Assembly: GCF_014252955.1 (NCBI RefSeq)
Contig: NZ_JACMIA010000001.1
Span: 3,990,258-4,054,257 of the forward strand
Reading direction: 5' to 3'
Length of the DNA: 64,000 nucleotides
DNA from: Stappia sp. 28M-7
GTDB taxonomy: Bacteria > Pseudomonadota > Alphaproteobacteria > Rhizobiales > Stappiaceae
The stretch's first letter is position 1; the number at the start of each line of letters is the position of its first letter. The position numbers and the translations under genes are program-made. This document shows, piece after piece, positions 17,486-26,933 of the stretch. The notes under the pieces were generated by a model that worked only from the letters and a program-made list of their open reading frames with translations, made no database searches and was not told the DNA's origin.

Positions 17486-18496
17486 ATGGCCTTTTCTCTT
17501 CGACACAGTCTCGGAGCCGCATTGGTTCTTCTCGCGCTGGCGCCGCAATGCCTGTCGGCACAACCGGGCGAGACCCTTAGGCAAGTGAGGGATCGCGGCT
17601 ACCTAATCTGCGGCGTTGGCGTCGGCGACATCGGCTTTGCAACACAGCAGACCGACGGAAGCTGGGCGGGATTCGATGTCGACTTCTGCCGGGCGGTCGC
17701 GACGGCGACGCTTGCGGATGCAAACGCCGTCGAGTTCGTTCCGCTGGACAGCCTGAACCGGCTCAGCGCGCTGCAGAACGGCGATATCGATGTCCTGTTC
17801 CGCACAACGACCTTCAATATGGAGCGCGACGTCTCCCTCGGGTTCGAGTTCCCGGCAATCACCTATTTCGATGAACAGCGTGTTCTCGCCCATGCGAGCA
17901 CCAGGGCGAGGACACTGGACGATCTCGCCGGGCGCGTCATTTGCGCGAATGCGGGCACGACGAGCATCCGCAACATCAGGGAGGCGCTCGCTTCGCGGCA
18001 GATCGAGGCCGAAATACTGGAAATCTCGTCCCAGGCCGGGCGTTGGCGCGCCTTTTTCGGGCAGGAATGCGCCGCCGTGACGGGCGACGGCAGCGACCTC
18101 AACATCATGCGCGCCATGCACGGCCTGGATGAAAGCGCCCTGGTCGTGCTGGAGGACATCCTCGCGAACGAACCCTTGAGCGCGGTCGTGCGGGAAGGCG
18201 ACCAGCAATGGGAACAGGTCATTCGCTGGGTCGTCAATCTCCTCATCCTGGCGGAAGCCGAGGGCATCGGCAGGGCAAACGCCCTCGACGCGGGGTCCGA
18301 CCTGAAGGTTCCGGCCTACCCTCGCCTCGGCCTGACCGAAGGCTGGGCCCACAGGACGATCTCTGCTGTCGGGAACTATGGGGAGATTTTCGAACGCAAC
18401 CTGGGCTCGGGCAGCGACTTCGGACTGGAGCGCGGGCTGAACAGGCTCTGGCGCGAGGGCGGACTGATGTACGCCCTCCCGATGAAAAACCGGTAG
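17486..18496 (+). CDS. periplasmic amino-acid-binding protein paralogue, probable sensor partner of the kinase
   Basis: A 336-residue SBP_bac_3 protein with signal peptide (ALVLLALAPQCLSA). It aligns end to end with the AapJ-type protein at 15149-16159: VRDRGYLICGVGVGDIGF, SWAGFDVDFCRAVATATLAD, RTTTFNMERD, AVGNYGEIFERNL and LWREGGLMYALPM. It is not next to permease genes; it precedes the hybrid histidine kinase by 9 bases. ATG at 17486 follows CGGGA; a GTG 15 bases earlier is possible. A binding protein paired with a kinase recalls TorT-TorS, so this copy may report ligand to the kinase, or share the permeases across the gap. Confidence 0.9.
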   Translation: MAFSLRHSLGAALVLLALAPQCLSAQPGETLRQVRDRGYLICGVGVGDIGFATQQTDGSWAGFDVDFCRAVATATLADANAVEFVPLDSLNRLSALQNGDIDVLFRTTTFNMERDVSLGFEFPAITYFDEQRVLAHASTRARTLDDLAGRVICANAGTTSIRNIREALASRQIEAEILEISSQAGRWRAFFGQECAAVTGDGSDLNIMRAMHGLDESALVVLEDILANEPLSAVVREGDQQWEQVIRWVVNLLILAEAEGIGRANALDAGSDLKVPAYPRLGLTEGWAHRTISAVGNYGEIFERNLGSGSDFGLERGLNRLWREGGLMYALPMKNR

Positions 18497-18505
18497 GCCG
18501 CCCAT

Positions 18506-20671
18506 ATGCGGCAGTCGCAGATCGGCATCGGCAAGATTGTCTTTCTGTCCTTGCTGTTCATGTCTCTGGGGACGTTGGCGATCGGCTTCATCGCCGTTTT
18601 TGGCATTCGCTCCTACAGCCACGAGTTCGATCGGCTCGTCGCGATCGACCTGCCGCGCGCCGATGTCTCGATCAAGATGAATGGCGCCATCTCCGGGTTG
18701 AGCAGCCAGGCCGTCGAACTGGCGCTGGCAGATTCGGAAAGCGCTTTCGGCACGGTTCGCATCCAGATCGACGACCAGATCCAGGCAATCGACCGCCTGA
18801 GACAGCAGGTCCGCAACCTCGGCCTGATGGAAACGGACTTTTCGAGGATCGACGACTGGCTCACAGACCTTACGGACAATCTCGTCGTCCTGACCGGCCT
18901 GATCGCCCAGCGCATCGATGTGGAGAGGGCGCGTGCCGACCTGGCGAGCCGAGCGAGCCGGTCCAGCGTCCCTTCCGGCCTGCAAAAGAAATACCTTCTG
19001 TTCCTCCGGGATTTGAAAGAAGCAAGCCTGCCTGTCGACTTCGCGCGGCTTGACGCCGCGTTCGACCGGATGGCTCGTGCGGGACTTCCGCGAGGGCCCC
19101 GGTCGCTGGTCGCCCGCCTCATTGTCACGGGCCGCGAGAAAACACGTGTCGAGAAATCGATCCAGGGCCGGCTGAGCCGTCATGCGCAACTGTCTTCGCT
19201 CCTCACCGATGCGACCCGGCTGAGTTCCGCAACACTCAACGAAAGCGCGAACGCACGCAGCGCCCTTATTCGGGAAAAGATGCGCGTCAGCGCCTACCTG
19301 ATCCTTGTCGGCTTCCTGGTCTTCGCATCCATCGCAATCTCGATCTTCTTCTATCTCGACCGCAACGTAGTCGCCCGCATCCAGCGCCTGACGCGCCAGG
19401 TGGACAAGTATGTCGGGGAAGGCAGCAAGGCCGGTCCGAAAGAGCGGCTCAACGAAATCTCCATGATCGAGACGTCATTCGAGACGCTGCGCAACACGAT
19501 AGACGAGCGCGAGGCCCGGCTTGTCGCTCTGAACGTCGCAGCGACGGAGGCGCGCGCGGAGGCCGAGGAGGCCAACCGCTCGAAGTCTGAGCTTCTGGCG
19601 GCGGCAAGCCACGACCTGCGCCAGCCGATCCATGCGATGGGCCTGCTGCTTGGTGGCATCGACCGCGACCGGATCGACGGCACCGACCGCGACACCATCG
19701 ATCGGCTCGCGTCCCTGACGCGGGAAACGAGCCAGATGTTCAACTCGATCCTCGACTTGTCCAAGCTGGAGGTCGGCACCTTCGCGGCGACCAGTGCTCC
19801 TGTCGATGTCGACGACCTGTTCCGGCGAATGGAGTTGGAGTTCGCGCCCCGCGCCGCTTCGGCCAGGACCCGGGTGCATATCCGCCGGCCGCCGCCCGAC
19901 ACGTTCGTGCTCGGAGATGCCGAGGCGATCTACCGCATTCTGAGCAACTTGCTGGTCAACGCACTCGACTACGGGCGCGAGGGCACGATTTCGGTCGGTT
20001 GCGGCCGGGCGGAAGACGGCGCATTCACCTTTTTCGTCGCAGACCAAGGCCCGGGACTGTCCGTTGCTCCTTCGCCAGACGCAGCCCCCTCGACAGATCA
20101 GTCGGTGCGGCACTACGGGCTGGGGCTGTCAATCTGTTTCGCCCTGACGAAAGCCATGAAGACGGAACTGCTGCATAGCCAACTTGAACAGGGGGGCACC
20201 GAGTTCCGCTTCCGGCTGCCTGCGGCAGAGATGCCGGCCCGCATGTGCGCCTCACTCGCCGCCATGCCGAACAACGAACTGAAAAGGCGAAACCTGATCC
20301 TGCTTGAGGACGATGCAGACGTTCATTCCGCAACCAGGGACCTGCTCGGGCGCCTGGGTAGCACCGTGACGGCCTGCCGTTCCGTCCGCGAGGCCCGGCA
20401 GGCAGTGGCACGCCAGGACGCGCCCTTCCTGCTCGTGACGGATTTCGACCTCGGCCGGGGCAACACCACCGAGGAACTCGTCAAGAACACCCTGGAGAGA
20501 GCGGAGCACCTCCAGGGCATCATCGTGACCACGGCGGATCCGGGCCGCCTCCCGGCGACTTGGCACGACGAACCTGCCATTCACATGCTGGAAAAGCCTT
20601 TCACGATCAATCGGCTGGCAAGCCTCATACGCTTTGTCACACGCCAGGCGGACCGGAAGTCGCCGACGTAG
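18506..20671 (+). CDS. hybrid histidine kinase with periplasmic sensor region and C-terminal receiver
   Basis: A 721-residue kinase. A transmembrane segment at about 10-35, a helical periplasmic region of about 230 residues, and a second transmembrane segment near 265-285 are followed by HAMP and coiled coil. The dimerisation motif AAASHDLRQPIHAMG has His369; the ATPase domain has ILSNLLVNALDYG, DQGPGL and GLGLSICFAL. A receiver follows with phosphoacceptor Asp646 in LVTDFDLG and Lys in LEKPFT. The helical periplasmic part resembles TorS-type sensors that dock a binding protein. It likely signals to the NarL-type regulator at 8256-8909; no Hpt protein is visible. Confidence 0.92.
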   Translation: MRQSQIGIGKIVFLSLLFMSLGTLAIGFIAVFGIRSYSHEFDRLVAIDLPRADVSIKMNGAISGLSSQAVELALADSESAFGTVRIQIDDQIQAIDRLRQQVRNLGLMETDFSRIDDWLTDLTDNLVVLTGLIAQRIDVERARADLASRASRSSVPSGLQKKYLLFLRDLKEASLPVDFARLDAAFDRMARAGLPRGPRSLVARLIVTGREKTRVEKSIQGRLSRHAQLSSLLTDATRLSSATLNESANARSALIREKMRVSAYLILVGFLVFASIAISIFFYLDRNVVARIQRLTRQVDKYVGEGSKAGPKERLNEISMIETSFETLRNTIDEREARLVALNVAATEARAEAEEANRSKSELLAAASHDLRQPIHAMGLLLGGIDRDRIDGTDRDTIDRLASLTRETSQMFNSILDLSKLEVGTFAATSAPVDVDDLFRRMELEFAPRAASARTRVHIRRPPPDTFVLGDAEAIYRILSNLLVNALDYGREGTISVGCGRAEDGAFTFFVADQGPGLSVAPSPDAAPSTDQSVRHYGLGLSICFALTKAMKTELLHSQLEQGGTEFRFRLPAAEMPARMCASLAAMPNNELKRRNLILLEDDADVHSATRDLLGRLGSTVTACRSVREARQAVARQDAPFLLVTDFDLGRGNTTEELVKNTLERAEHLQGIIVTTADPGRLPATWHDEPAIHMLEKPFTINRLASLIRFVTRQADRKSPT

Positions 20672-21167
20672 CGTCTCGAAACGCAGGCGGACGGAAGTCG
20701 GTAGCGGGCGCCCCGATTGCGATCCCATACGCGCCGTACACAGACCACTCGCGCCAGACGAGAGCTCAAGACCGACGACGACCGCTACTGTCACCTGTTG
20801 ACGGCAACCGACCAGGCTTCACGCATGATCCTGGCCTGCAAAGCCCTTGAATCGATGAACGAGTAGCCGGTCATCGAAACCTTCCTGCACCTGTTCAGGG
20901 CGCACTCGTCCCTGGGAAACCAGACGCCGCTCGAAACGAGCCGGATGCTTGAACAATTTGAGCGCTCCGCGCCCGGCACGCTTGCCCAGAACGACCGGCA
21001 AGAATACCGATCTCCAACCCACAGACTCTCGTTATCAATGAGGGACGATCGGGGGGCGGGCACATACTGACGTGCTCCCCGGACTTTGGATCGCCCCGAA
21101 CCGGAACTTCCGGGCGGGCCTTCGTTGTAGTGTCCACGCCGACCCTTCAGCTTTTCGCGGACTTTTC
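20672..21167 (+). mobile_element. IS481-like transposase remnant and non-coding debris
   Basis: Within this 496-base gap the plus strand from about 20745 to 21010 reads, with an internal stop, DRYCHLLTATDQASRMILAC KALESMNE (split here for length) and then ETFLHLFRAHSSLGNQTPLE. The first piece resembles the catalytic-core entry of IS481-family transposases, the second their C-terminal region, with the middle deleted. No start, intact DDE triad or terminal repeats are seen. The rest of the gap shows nothing recognisable. Confidence 0.55.
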
Positions 21168-21971
21168 ATGCAACTCGATTTTCTGCACCTCGACACGATC
21201 TACAAGCTCTGGGACGACCTTGCCGCCTTCGACGCCGTGGATATCCACGCGTCTCGCAGGTTCCTGCTGCAGGAGATCTGTACCCTGGTGGATGCGCAGA
21301 ACGCGGACTGGATCGGCTGCGTACGTCTGAACTGGAGCCAGAGCGGCGATCCGATGAAAGGGTGGAGGCCGCGCACCCTCTTCACACTGCACCCTTGCAA
21401 GGTCAGCAGCGAGGCAATCGACCAGGCCTTTGCGGAGATGGAGAACGGCGAGCCGGACATCACCACGACGCGCAATGTGGAACTGGCCGGCACTTTCAGG
21501 GTCCTGCTGCTGAGCGAGCTGGCCACGCCGGACTGGTTCGAGGGGCCGTCCTATCGGCGCTACTACAAAGCACTGGACCGACGCGATTCCATCTGGGCCG
21601 GGATTCCCGTCAGCGCCGATGCGGAACTGCAGATCGGATTCCATCGCAGCTTCGAAAAGGAGCCGTTCTCCCTGGAAGATCAAGCCACGATCTTCCATGC
21701 GCTGCGCGGGATTAGCTGGTTCTACAAGCACCAGATGCTGGGCGAAGGAGCTGGCGTCGCCTCGACCCCGCTCACCCCCACGGAACAGCTCGTCCTGCAG
21801 GGCCTGTTGCTCGGCCGCACGGAAAAACAGATCGCCGAGCAAAACAACCAGAGCCCGCATACCACGCACGACCACGTGAAGCGGATCTTCCGCAAGTACG
21901 GGGTCTCCAGCCGCTCCAGCCTGATGGCCCTGTGGCTGGGCAAGGGTCTGAAAACGAACAAGAACCCCTAA
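21168..21971 (+). CDS. LuxR-family transcriptional regulator, orphan
   Basis: A 267-residue protein. The C-terminal helix-turn-helix (about 200-258) reads LTPTEQLVLQGLLLGRTEKQ then IAEQNNQSPHTTHDHVKRIF, LuxR type. The first 190 residues lack a receiver Asp pocket and look like a GAF/autoinducer-like sensing domain with several conserved Trp (WIGCVRLNW, WFEGPSYRRYY). ATG at 21168 is chosen because the protein begins sensibly at MQLDFLHLDTIYKLW; the site upstream is weak. It lies 135 bases before the autotransporter gene and may control it. The related regulator at 5298 belongs to the same broad class but is not a close copy. Confidence 0.85.
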   Translation: MQLDFLHLDTIYKLWDDLAAFDAVDIHASRRFLLQEICTLVDAQNADWIGCVRLNWSQSGDPMKGWRPRTLFTLHPCKVSSEAIDQAFAEMENGEPDITTTRNVELAGTFRVLLLSELATPDWFEGPSYRRYYKALDRRDSIWAGIPVSADAELQIGFHRSFEKEPFSLEDQATIFHALRGISWFYKHQMLGEGAGVASTPLTPTEQLVLQGLLLGRTEKQIAEQNNQSPHTTHDHVKRIFRKYGVSSRSSLMALWLGKGLKTNKNP

Positions 21972-22106
21972 ACAGGGGATTCACCCCATCGCCTCTCCCG
22001 CGCAAAAAGACGGTTGCTGACACAACCTGCGCTGCGGGAGAGCTGCGCCGGCTGCCGAAATGCGGCGGCGGTGCCCGGTCGCCTGACGGTGCGCCGAGGG
22101 GGATCC

Positions 22107-25100
22107 ATGGACACACTGAAAACAACGGCCCGCGGGTCTTGCGATACGGCAGGTCTGGCGCCGGACCGTTCGGGCAAGCCGGCCTCCCGAGAAGATCATC
22201 TCCGCCAACCGGCGGGACGCGCGCGCGCCGCGCGGAGGCGCACGCTGTGGCTTCTCGCGTCGACCGCCCTCTGTGCCGCAGCGATCCTGCCTCTGTACGA
22301 CCGGCCCGCTCACGCCGCGACCTTTACGGTCACGGAAGCAACCGACGACGGCAGCGGCACTGTCACCGGTTCGCTGAGCTGGGCCATTGCCAGCGCAGGC
22401 GCCAGCGGGGATGTGATTGAGATCGATCCAACGATTGCGACCATCGCCGTGTCGGGCGGATTGCCGGCCTTTGCGGCAGACGTCACGGTTCAGGCAAGCG
22501 CTCCGGTCGAGATCACCGGCTCTCCCTTCGCCGCATCTGGCACATCGCTGGTGCTGTCGGGCGTATCCTCCACCAATGCACTCACCGCCGCCCTGTCGGG
22601 CACTGCGGCCGGCGGGAACGGGGCCAACGGTGGCAACGCAACCGAAGCCGCCGCCAGCACTGCGGGCGACGCGGGAACGACAGCCGTTTCGGGGAGCGGA
22701 TTTTCGCTGCGGATGACCGGGTCCGCAACCGGCGGCAACGGCGGTGTGGGCGGCAACGGCGCTTATGAATCCGTCAATGCGAACGCCAGCGGCGGTGGAG
22801 CCGGCGCAGCCACCGTCTCCGGCAGCAACGGCAACATCGAGAACCGCGGCACAATCACGGGTGGACGCGGTGGCAACGGAGGCAATGGCGGCGTCCGTCA
22901 CTCCAGCACTGGCGGCAGGGGCGGCAACGGCGGTGCAGGCGGTGCCGGCATTGCGGGCAGCAACCTCACCATCGACAACTCCGGGACGATCACCGGTGGC
23001 GCGGGCGGTCAAGGGGGCGCGGGAGGTGGTTCCATAATGGCCAGCACGGGGCCTGCCGGAAGCGCAGGCGTCGGCGGGACCGGTATCACCGGCTCAGACC
23101 TGACGATCGTCAACAGCGGCACGATTTCCGGCGGTCTCTCCGGCGGCAATCGCGCCAATGCCATCGAATTCACCGGCGGTACCAACAGTTTGGAGTTGCG
23201 AGCCGGGTCAACGATCATCGGCAATGTCGTTGCGGGCGGCGGAAACGACACGCTTGTTCTGGGGGGAGACACCAGCCCGGTTCCGAGCTTCGATCTCGGT
23301 GAAATCGGCACCAAATACACCGGCTTCGAAACCGTATCGAAGACAGGGGCCTCCACCTGGACCATGACCGGCACGGCCGGCGCCCCACTCGGCCACCTGG
23401 CGGTTTTCGACGGCTTGCTCAAGCTAGACGGGGCAACGGCGAGCGTAAGCAATTTTCACGTTGCGGATGGCGCTGCGACAGTCTCGAATGGATCCGTAAT
23501 CGACAGCTACCGCATTTACCTGGGCGGCCAGGCGGGAAAGACCGGCACATTGACTGTTTCGGGAAGCGGAACGTCGATGAACAGCACCAACAGTGTCTAT
23601 CTTGGTTATGCGGGCGGTGACGCCGGCAACCTGACCGTTTCCAATGGCGCCAGCTTGACCACGGGTTACAACGCCTTTCTGGGCAACGTCGCCAACAGCA
23701 CAGGCACCGTCAATGTAACCGGCGCGAATTCCTCCTGGAGCGTTGCGGACGACCTTCGGGTTGGGTATCGGGGCACCGGTTTCCTCTCCATCGCCGACGG
23801 TGGGTCAGTGTCGAGCGGGAAACAAACCGTCGTCGGCAACCTGAGCGGCGCGACGGGAACGCTCGACATATCCGGATCCGGGTCGTCCTTCACCTCGAAC
23901 GCCAATATGGTCGTCGGTTCCAGTGGCAACGGCACGGTGGCGATCAGCAATGGCGGCGCGCTCAATACGTCGAAGTTGCTGATTCTGGGATCCGGGAGCA
24001 GCTCGAACGCCACGGTCACTGTGTCGGGCACAGGGTCGTCGATCAATGCCGCCAACGTCGTGACCATCGGCCAGAGCGGGCAGAGCGCGACCTTGACCCT
24101 GACCGACGGCGGGGCATTGAATGCAGTATCAACCGTCTATGTGGCACGCTTCAGCGGCTCAGGCGCCCTGAACATCGGCGCAGGCGCAGGTCAAACCGCA
24201 TCGGGCGCCGGCACCATGACCGCGAGTTCTCTCACATTCGGAGATGGCGACGGGTCTTTGGTCTTCAACCACACCGACGGTGGCTACGCCTTCGCCAGTG
24301 ATATAGTCGGCAATGGGACGATCGCGGCCCTCGCCGGCACCACGACCCTGACCGGCAACAACGCCGCATTCACCGGCAAGACGGTGGTGAACGGCGGCAC
24401 GCTGCGCGCCGGCGGCGCAAACGCATTCGCCGACAACACCCGCTACGAGATCAACGGCGGGACCCTCGACCTCGGCGGCCATGACCTGACGATATCGCAG
24501 CTGTGGGGAACCGGAGGGACGCTGACCAGCATCGGCTCGCAAGCGGATCTGATCCTCGATCAGGACGACGTCACCGGGTTTTCCGGTGAAATCTCCGGCC
24601 TGGGCAAACTCACGAAAACGGGTTTCGGAACCGTGTTCCTGCGCGGCAACACGACCGTCTCCGGCGCAATCGGCGTCGATGAGGGCATTGTCAACTTCGG
24701 CGGCGGCAAGACCATGACGAGCGGGCGCGGAGCGATCACCGCGGCAGGCAGCCGGGATGCCGACTTCGAAATCTCGGGGGCGGGCACGCTCTGGACCATC
24801 GGCTCGGATCTCAAGCTGGGCGAAACCGGCGGGAGCGGAAGCGCCAACCTGTGGATCTGGGACAAGGCCTTGGTCCGCGCCGACACTCTCGACGTCGGCA
24901 GCGCCTCCCGCGCCAGGGTCAGTGTCTTCGGAGCCGACAGCCGCCTGTCGATCGCAAACGGTGCCACGATCGGTAGCGGTTCCGGCGGAGAGGGCATGCT
25001 TGTGTTGTCGGACGACGGCGTCGCCGAGATCGGCGGCGGGACCGGCACGCTCGAACTCGGCAAACTGGCCGGGTCGAGCGGAACCCTTGTCTTCGGCGCA

Positions 25101-26933
25101 GAAGAAGGAGCGACGCCTGTCGGCGCGGGGACGCTTCTGGCCGGCACGGTCGCGTTTGGTGCGGGCGAAGGCAGCATCGTCTTCAATCACACGGATGCAG
25201 CTTATGACTTCGCAGCCGATGTGACCGGCGACGGCACGCTCGCCTTCCTGAACGGCGAAACGCTGCTCACCGGCGACTATACCGGCTTCACCGGCTCGGC
25301 CGAGATCTACCGCACCGGTGCGGCACGGCTTCAGTCGAATTTCACCGGCGATGTCGGCCTGCACTCGGGTGTTGTCTACACGCTCGACACCGCGCTTTCC
25401 GGCAGCTTCATCGTACATAACAGCGCTCTGCTCCAGGGCACCGGCACGATCGGCGGCCTTTCGCTTGCCTCGGGCGGCACACTTGCACCCGGCAACTCGA
25501 TCGGGACGATCAATGTTGCCGGCGACGTCTCCTTCGGCCCGGGAAGCATCTACGCCGTGGAGGTGGACGAAACCGGCGGAAGCGATCTGACGGCGGCGAC
25601 CGGACGGATCGACCTGTCAGGCGGGACAGTCAACGTTTCGCTGCTGAGCGGGGCCACCCCTCCCCTTGCCCCGTCGACCAGCTACACGATCCTCACTGGC
25701 GCGGGCGGGGTCTTCGGAACTTTCGACAGTGTCACGGAGAGCTTCGCCTTCCTGGATGCCACGCTTGTCTACCAACCGGACGCGGTGGTGCTGGAACTGA
25801 TCCGCAACAGTGCGAACTTCGCCTCGCAGGCACGGACCGCCAACCAGCGGGCCGTCGCCACGAGCCTGGACGGTCCGACGACCTCCGCCACCCTCTATGG
25901 CACGCTGATCGGCCTGGACGCCCCCTCGGCCCGGGCCGCCTATGACAGTCTGTCCGGCGAAATCCATGCCTCCCTGCCGGCCTTGTTCGTGAGCGAAAGT
26001 GCCCGTCTGCGCGATGCGGTGACCAGCCGCATCGCCAGTGGCTTCGCCGGCCTCGCACACACGGGCGCCGCCAGGGCTCCCTCGACCACACAAGGGCCTC
26101 TCACGAACCTACAGATATGGAGCCAGGTCCAGGGCGCCTACGCGATGTTCAAGGGCGATGGCAATGCCGCCCGGCTTTCGGGGACCACCGGCGGCGGTCT
26201 CTTCGGTCTGGAATCCAGCCCGACGCAGGATATCAGGCTCGGCCTTCTGGCCGGCTTCGGCCGGACGAGCGCAAGCGTCGACAAACGTGGATCAAGCGCA
26301 ACGGCGGACAGCTTCACGCTTGGCGCCTATGGCGCGGTTCGCTCCGGCGCGTTCCGGGTCGAGGCGGGCGCCTCGCACAGCTGGCATCAGGTGTCGACCC
26401 GTCGCCACGTGGCCTTCGGCGGCATCGATGAGACCGTCGAGGCCGACTACGGATCGCGTACCGCGCAGGCCTTCGCAGACCTCTCCTATCGGTTCGAGAC
26501 GCCTTGGCTGGAGCTCGAGCCCTATGCCGGCCTTGCGGTGGTTCACCACCATGCCGGGGCCGTGAAGGAGACCGGATCCGCCGATGTGACGCTTTCCGGC
26601 AAGGCCTCGGCGCAGTTCTTCGGATCGACCAACCTCGGCATGCGCCTGTCAAAGACCTTGTCGATGCGCGACGGCATGACCACCGAGCTCACCGGACGTC
26701 TCGGCTGGCAGCATGCCATCGGCAACACCACGGCCCACCGGCGCCTCGCCATTGCGGGCCTGGATGGTTTCTCCATCCACGGAGCTCCCCTCGATCGCGA
26801 CAGCGCGCTGCTGCAGGCCGGCGTTCGCTTCAACTTCAGCGACCGCGCAAAAGTCGGCCTCAGCTATCAGGGTCGATTCGGGCGCAATGCCGTTGAGCAA
26901 GGCGCCAACGCGAGGCTTGAGGTTCGCTTCTAG
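22107..26933 (+). CDS. large autotransporter (type Va secretion) with Gly/Asn-rich passenger
   Basis: A 1608-residue protein. The signal peptide is extended: a 45-residue basic n-region, then TLWLLASTALCAAAIL and a cleavage site near AHA at 68-70. Residues 165-325 are rich in GGNGG-type repeats. Residues 470-700 hold tandem beta-helix repeats of the pattern LTVSNGASLTTG / YNAFLGNVANSTGTVNV. Autotransporter-associated strand repeats (for example TVVNGGTLRAGGANAF) follow. Residues 1334-1608 form the outer-membrane barrel, ending in the required aromatic residue (LEVRF). The passenger should be exposed on the cell surface, probably as an adhesin; no protease triad was recognised. A GAGGGGG site precedes the ATG. 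Confidence 0.93.
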   Translation: MDTLKTTARGSCDTAGLAPDRSGKPASREDHLRQPAGRARAARRRTLWLLASTALCAAAILPLYDRPAHAATFTVTEATDDGSGTVTGSLSWAIASAGASGDVIEIDPTIATIAVSGGLPAFAADVTVQASAPVEITGSPFAASGTSLVLSGVSSTNALTAALSGTAAGGNGANGGNATEAAASTAGDAGTTAVSGSGFSLRMTGSATGGNGGVGGNGAYESVNANASGGGAGAATVSGSNGNIENRGTITGGRGGNGGNGGVRHSSTGGRGGNGGAGGAGIAGSNLTIDNSGTITGGAGGQGGAGGGSIMASTGPAGSAGVGGTGITGSDLTIVNSGTISGGLSGGNRANAIEFTGGTNSLELRAGSTIIGNVVAGGGNDTLVLGGDTSPVPSFDLGEIGTKYTGFETVSKTGASTWTMTGTAGAPLGHLAVFDGLLKLDGATASVSNFHVADGAATVSNGSVIDSYRIYLGGQAGKTGTLTVSGSGTSMNSTNSVYLGYAGGDAGNLTVSNGASLTTGYNAFLGNVANSTGTVNVTGANSSWSVADDLRVGYRGTGFLSIADGGSVSSGKQTVVGNLSGATGTLDISGSGSSFTSNANMVVGSSGNGTVAISNGGALNTSKLLILGSGSSSNATVTVSGTGSSINAANVVTIGQSGQSATLTLTDGGALNAVSTVYVARFSGSGALNIGAGAGQTASGAGTMTASSLTFGDGDGSLVFNHTDGGYAFASDIVGNGTIAALAGTTTLTGNNAAFTGKTVVNGGTLRAGGANAFADNTRYEINGGTLDLGGHDLTISQLWGTGGTLTSIGSQADLILDQDDVTGFSGEISGLGKLTKTGFGTVFLRGNTTVSGAIGVDEGIVNFGGGKTMTSGRGAITAAGSRDADFEISGAGTLWTIGSDLKLGETGGSGSANLWIWDKALVRADTLDVGSASRARVSVFGADSRLSIANGATIGSGSGGEGMLVLSDDGVAEIGGGTGTLELGKLAGSSGTLVFGAEEGATPVGAGTLLAGTVAFGAGEGSIVFNHTDAAYDFAADVTGDGTLAFLNGETLLTGDYTGFTGSAEIYRTGAARLQSNFTGDVGLHSGVVYTLDTALSGSFIVHNSALLQGTGTIGGLSLASGGTLAPGNSIGTINVAGDVSFGPGSIYAVEVDETGGSDLTAATGRIDLSGGTVNVSLLSGATPPLAPSTSYTILTGAGGVFGTFDSVTESFAFLDATLVYQPDAVVLELIRNSANFASQARTANQRAVATSLDGPTTSATLYGTLIGLDAPSARAAYDSLSGEIHASLPALFVSESARLRDAVTSRIASGFAGLAHTGAARAPSTTQGPLTNLQIWSQVQGAYAMFKGDGNAARLSGTTGGGLFGLESSPTQDIRLGLLAGFGRTSASVDKRGSSATADSFTLGAYGAVRSGAFRVEAGASHSWHQVSTRRHVAFGGIDETVEADYGSRTAQAFADLSYRFETPWLELEPYAGLAVVHHHAGAVKETGSADVTLSGKASAQFFGSTNLGMRLSKTLSMRDGMTTELTGRLGWQHAIGNTTAHRRLAIAGLDGFSIHGAPLDRDSALLQAGVRFNFSDRAKVGLSYQGRFGRNAVEQGANARLEVRF

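Noticed and set aside
22600-23090. Repeated GGCAACGGCGG-type units resembling a direct-repeat array
   Set aside because: They are in-frame codons for Gly/Asn repeats of the autotransporter, without constant-length spacers, so not CRISPR.
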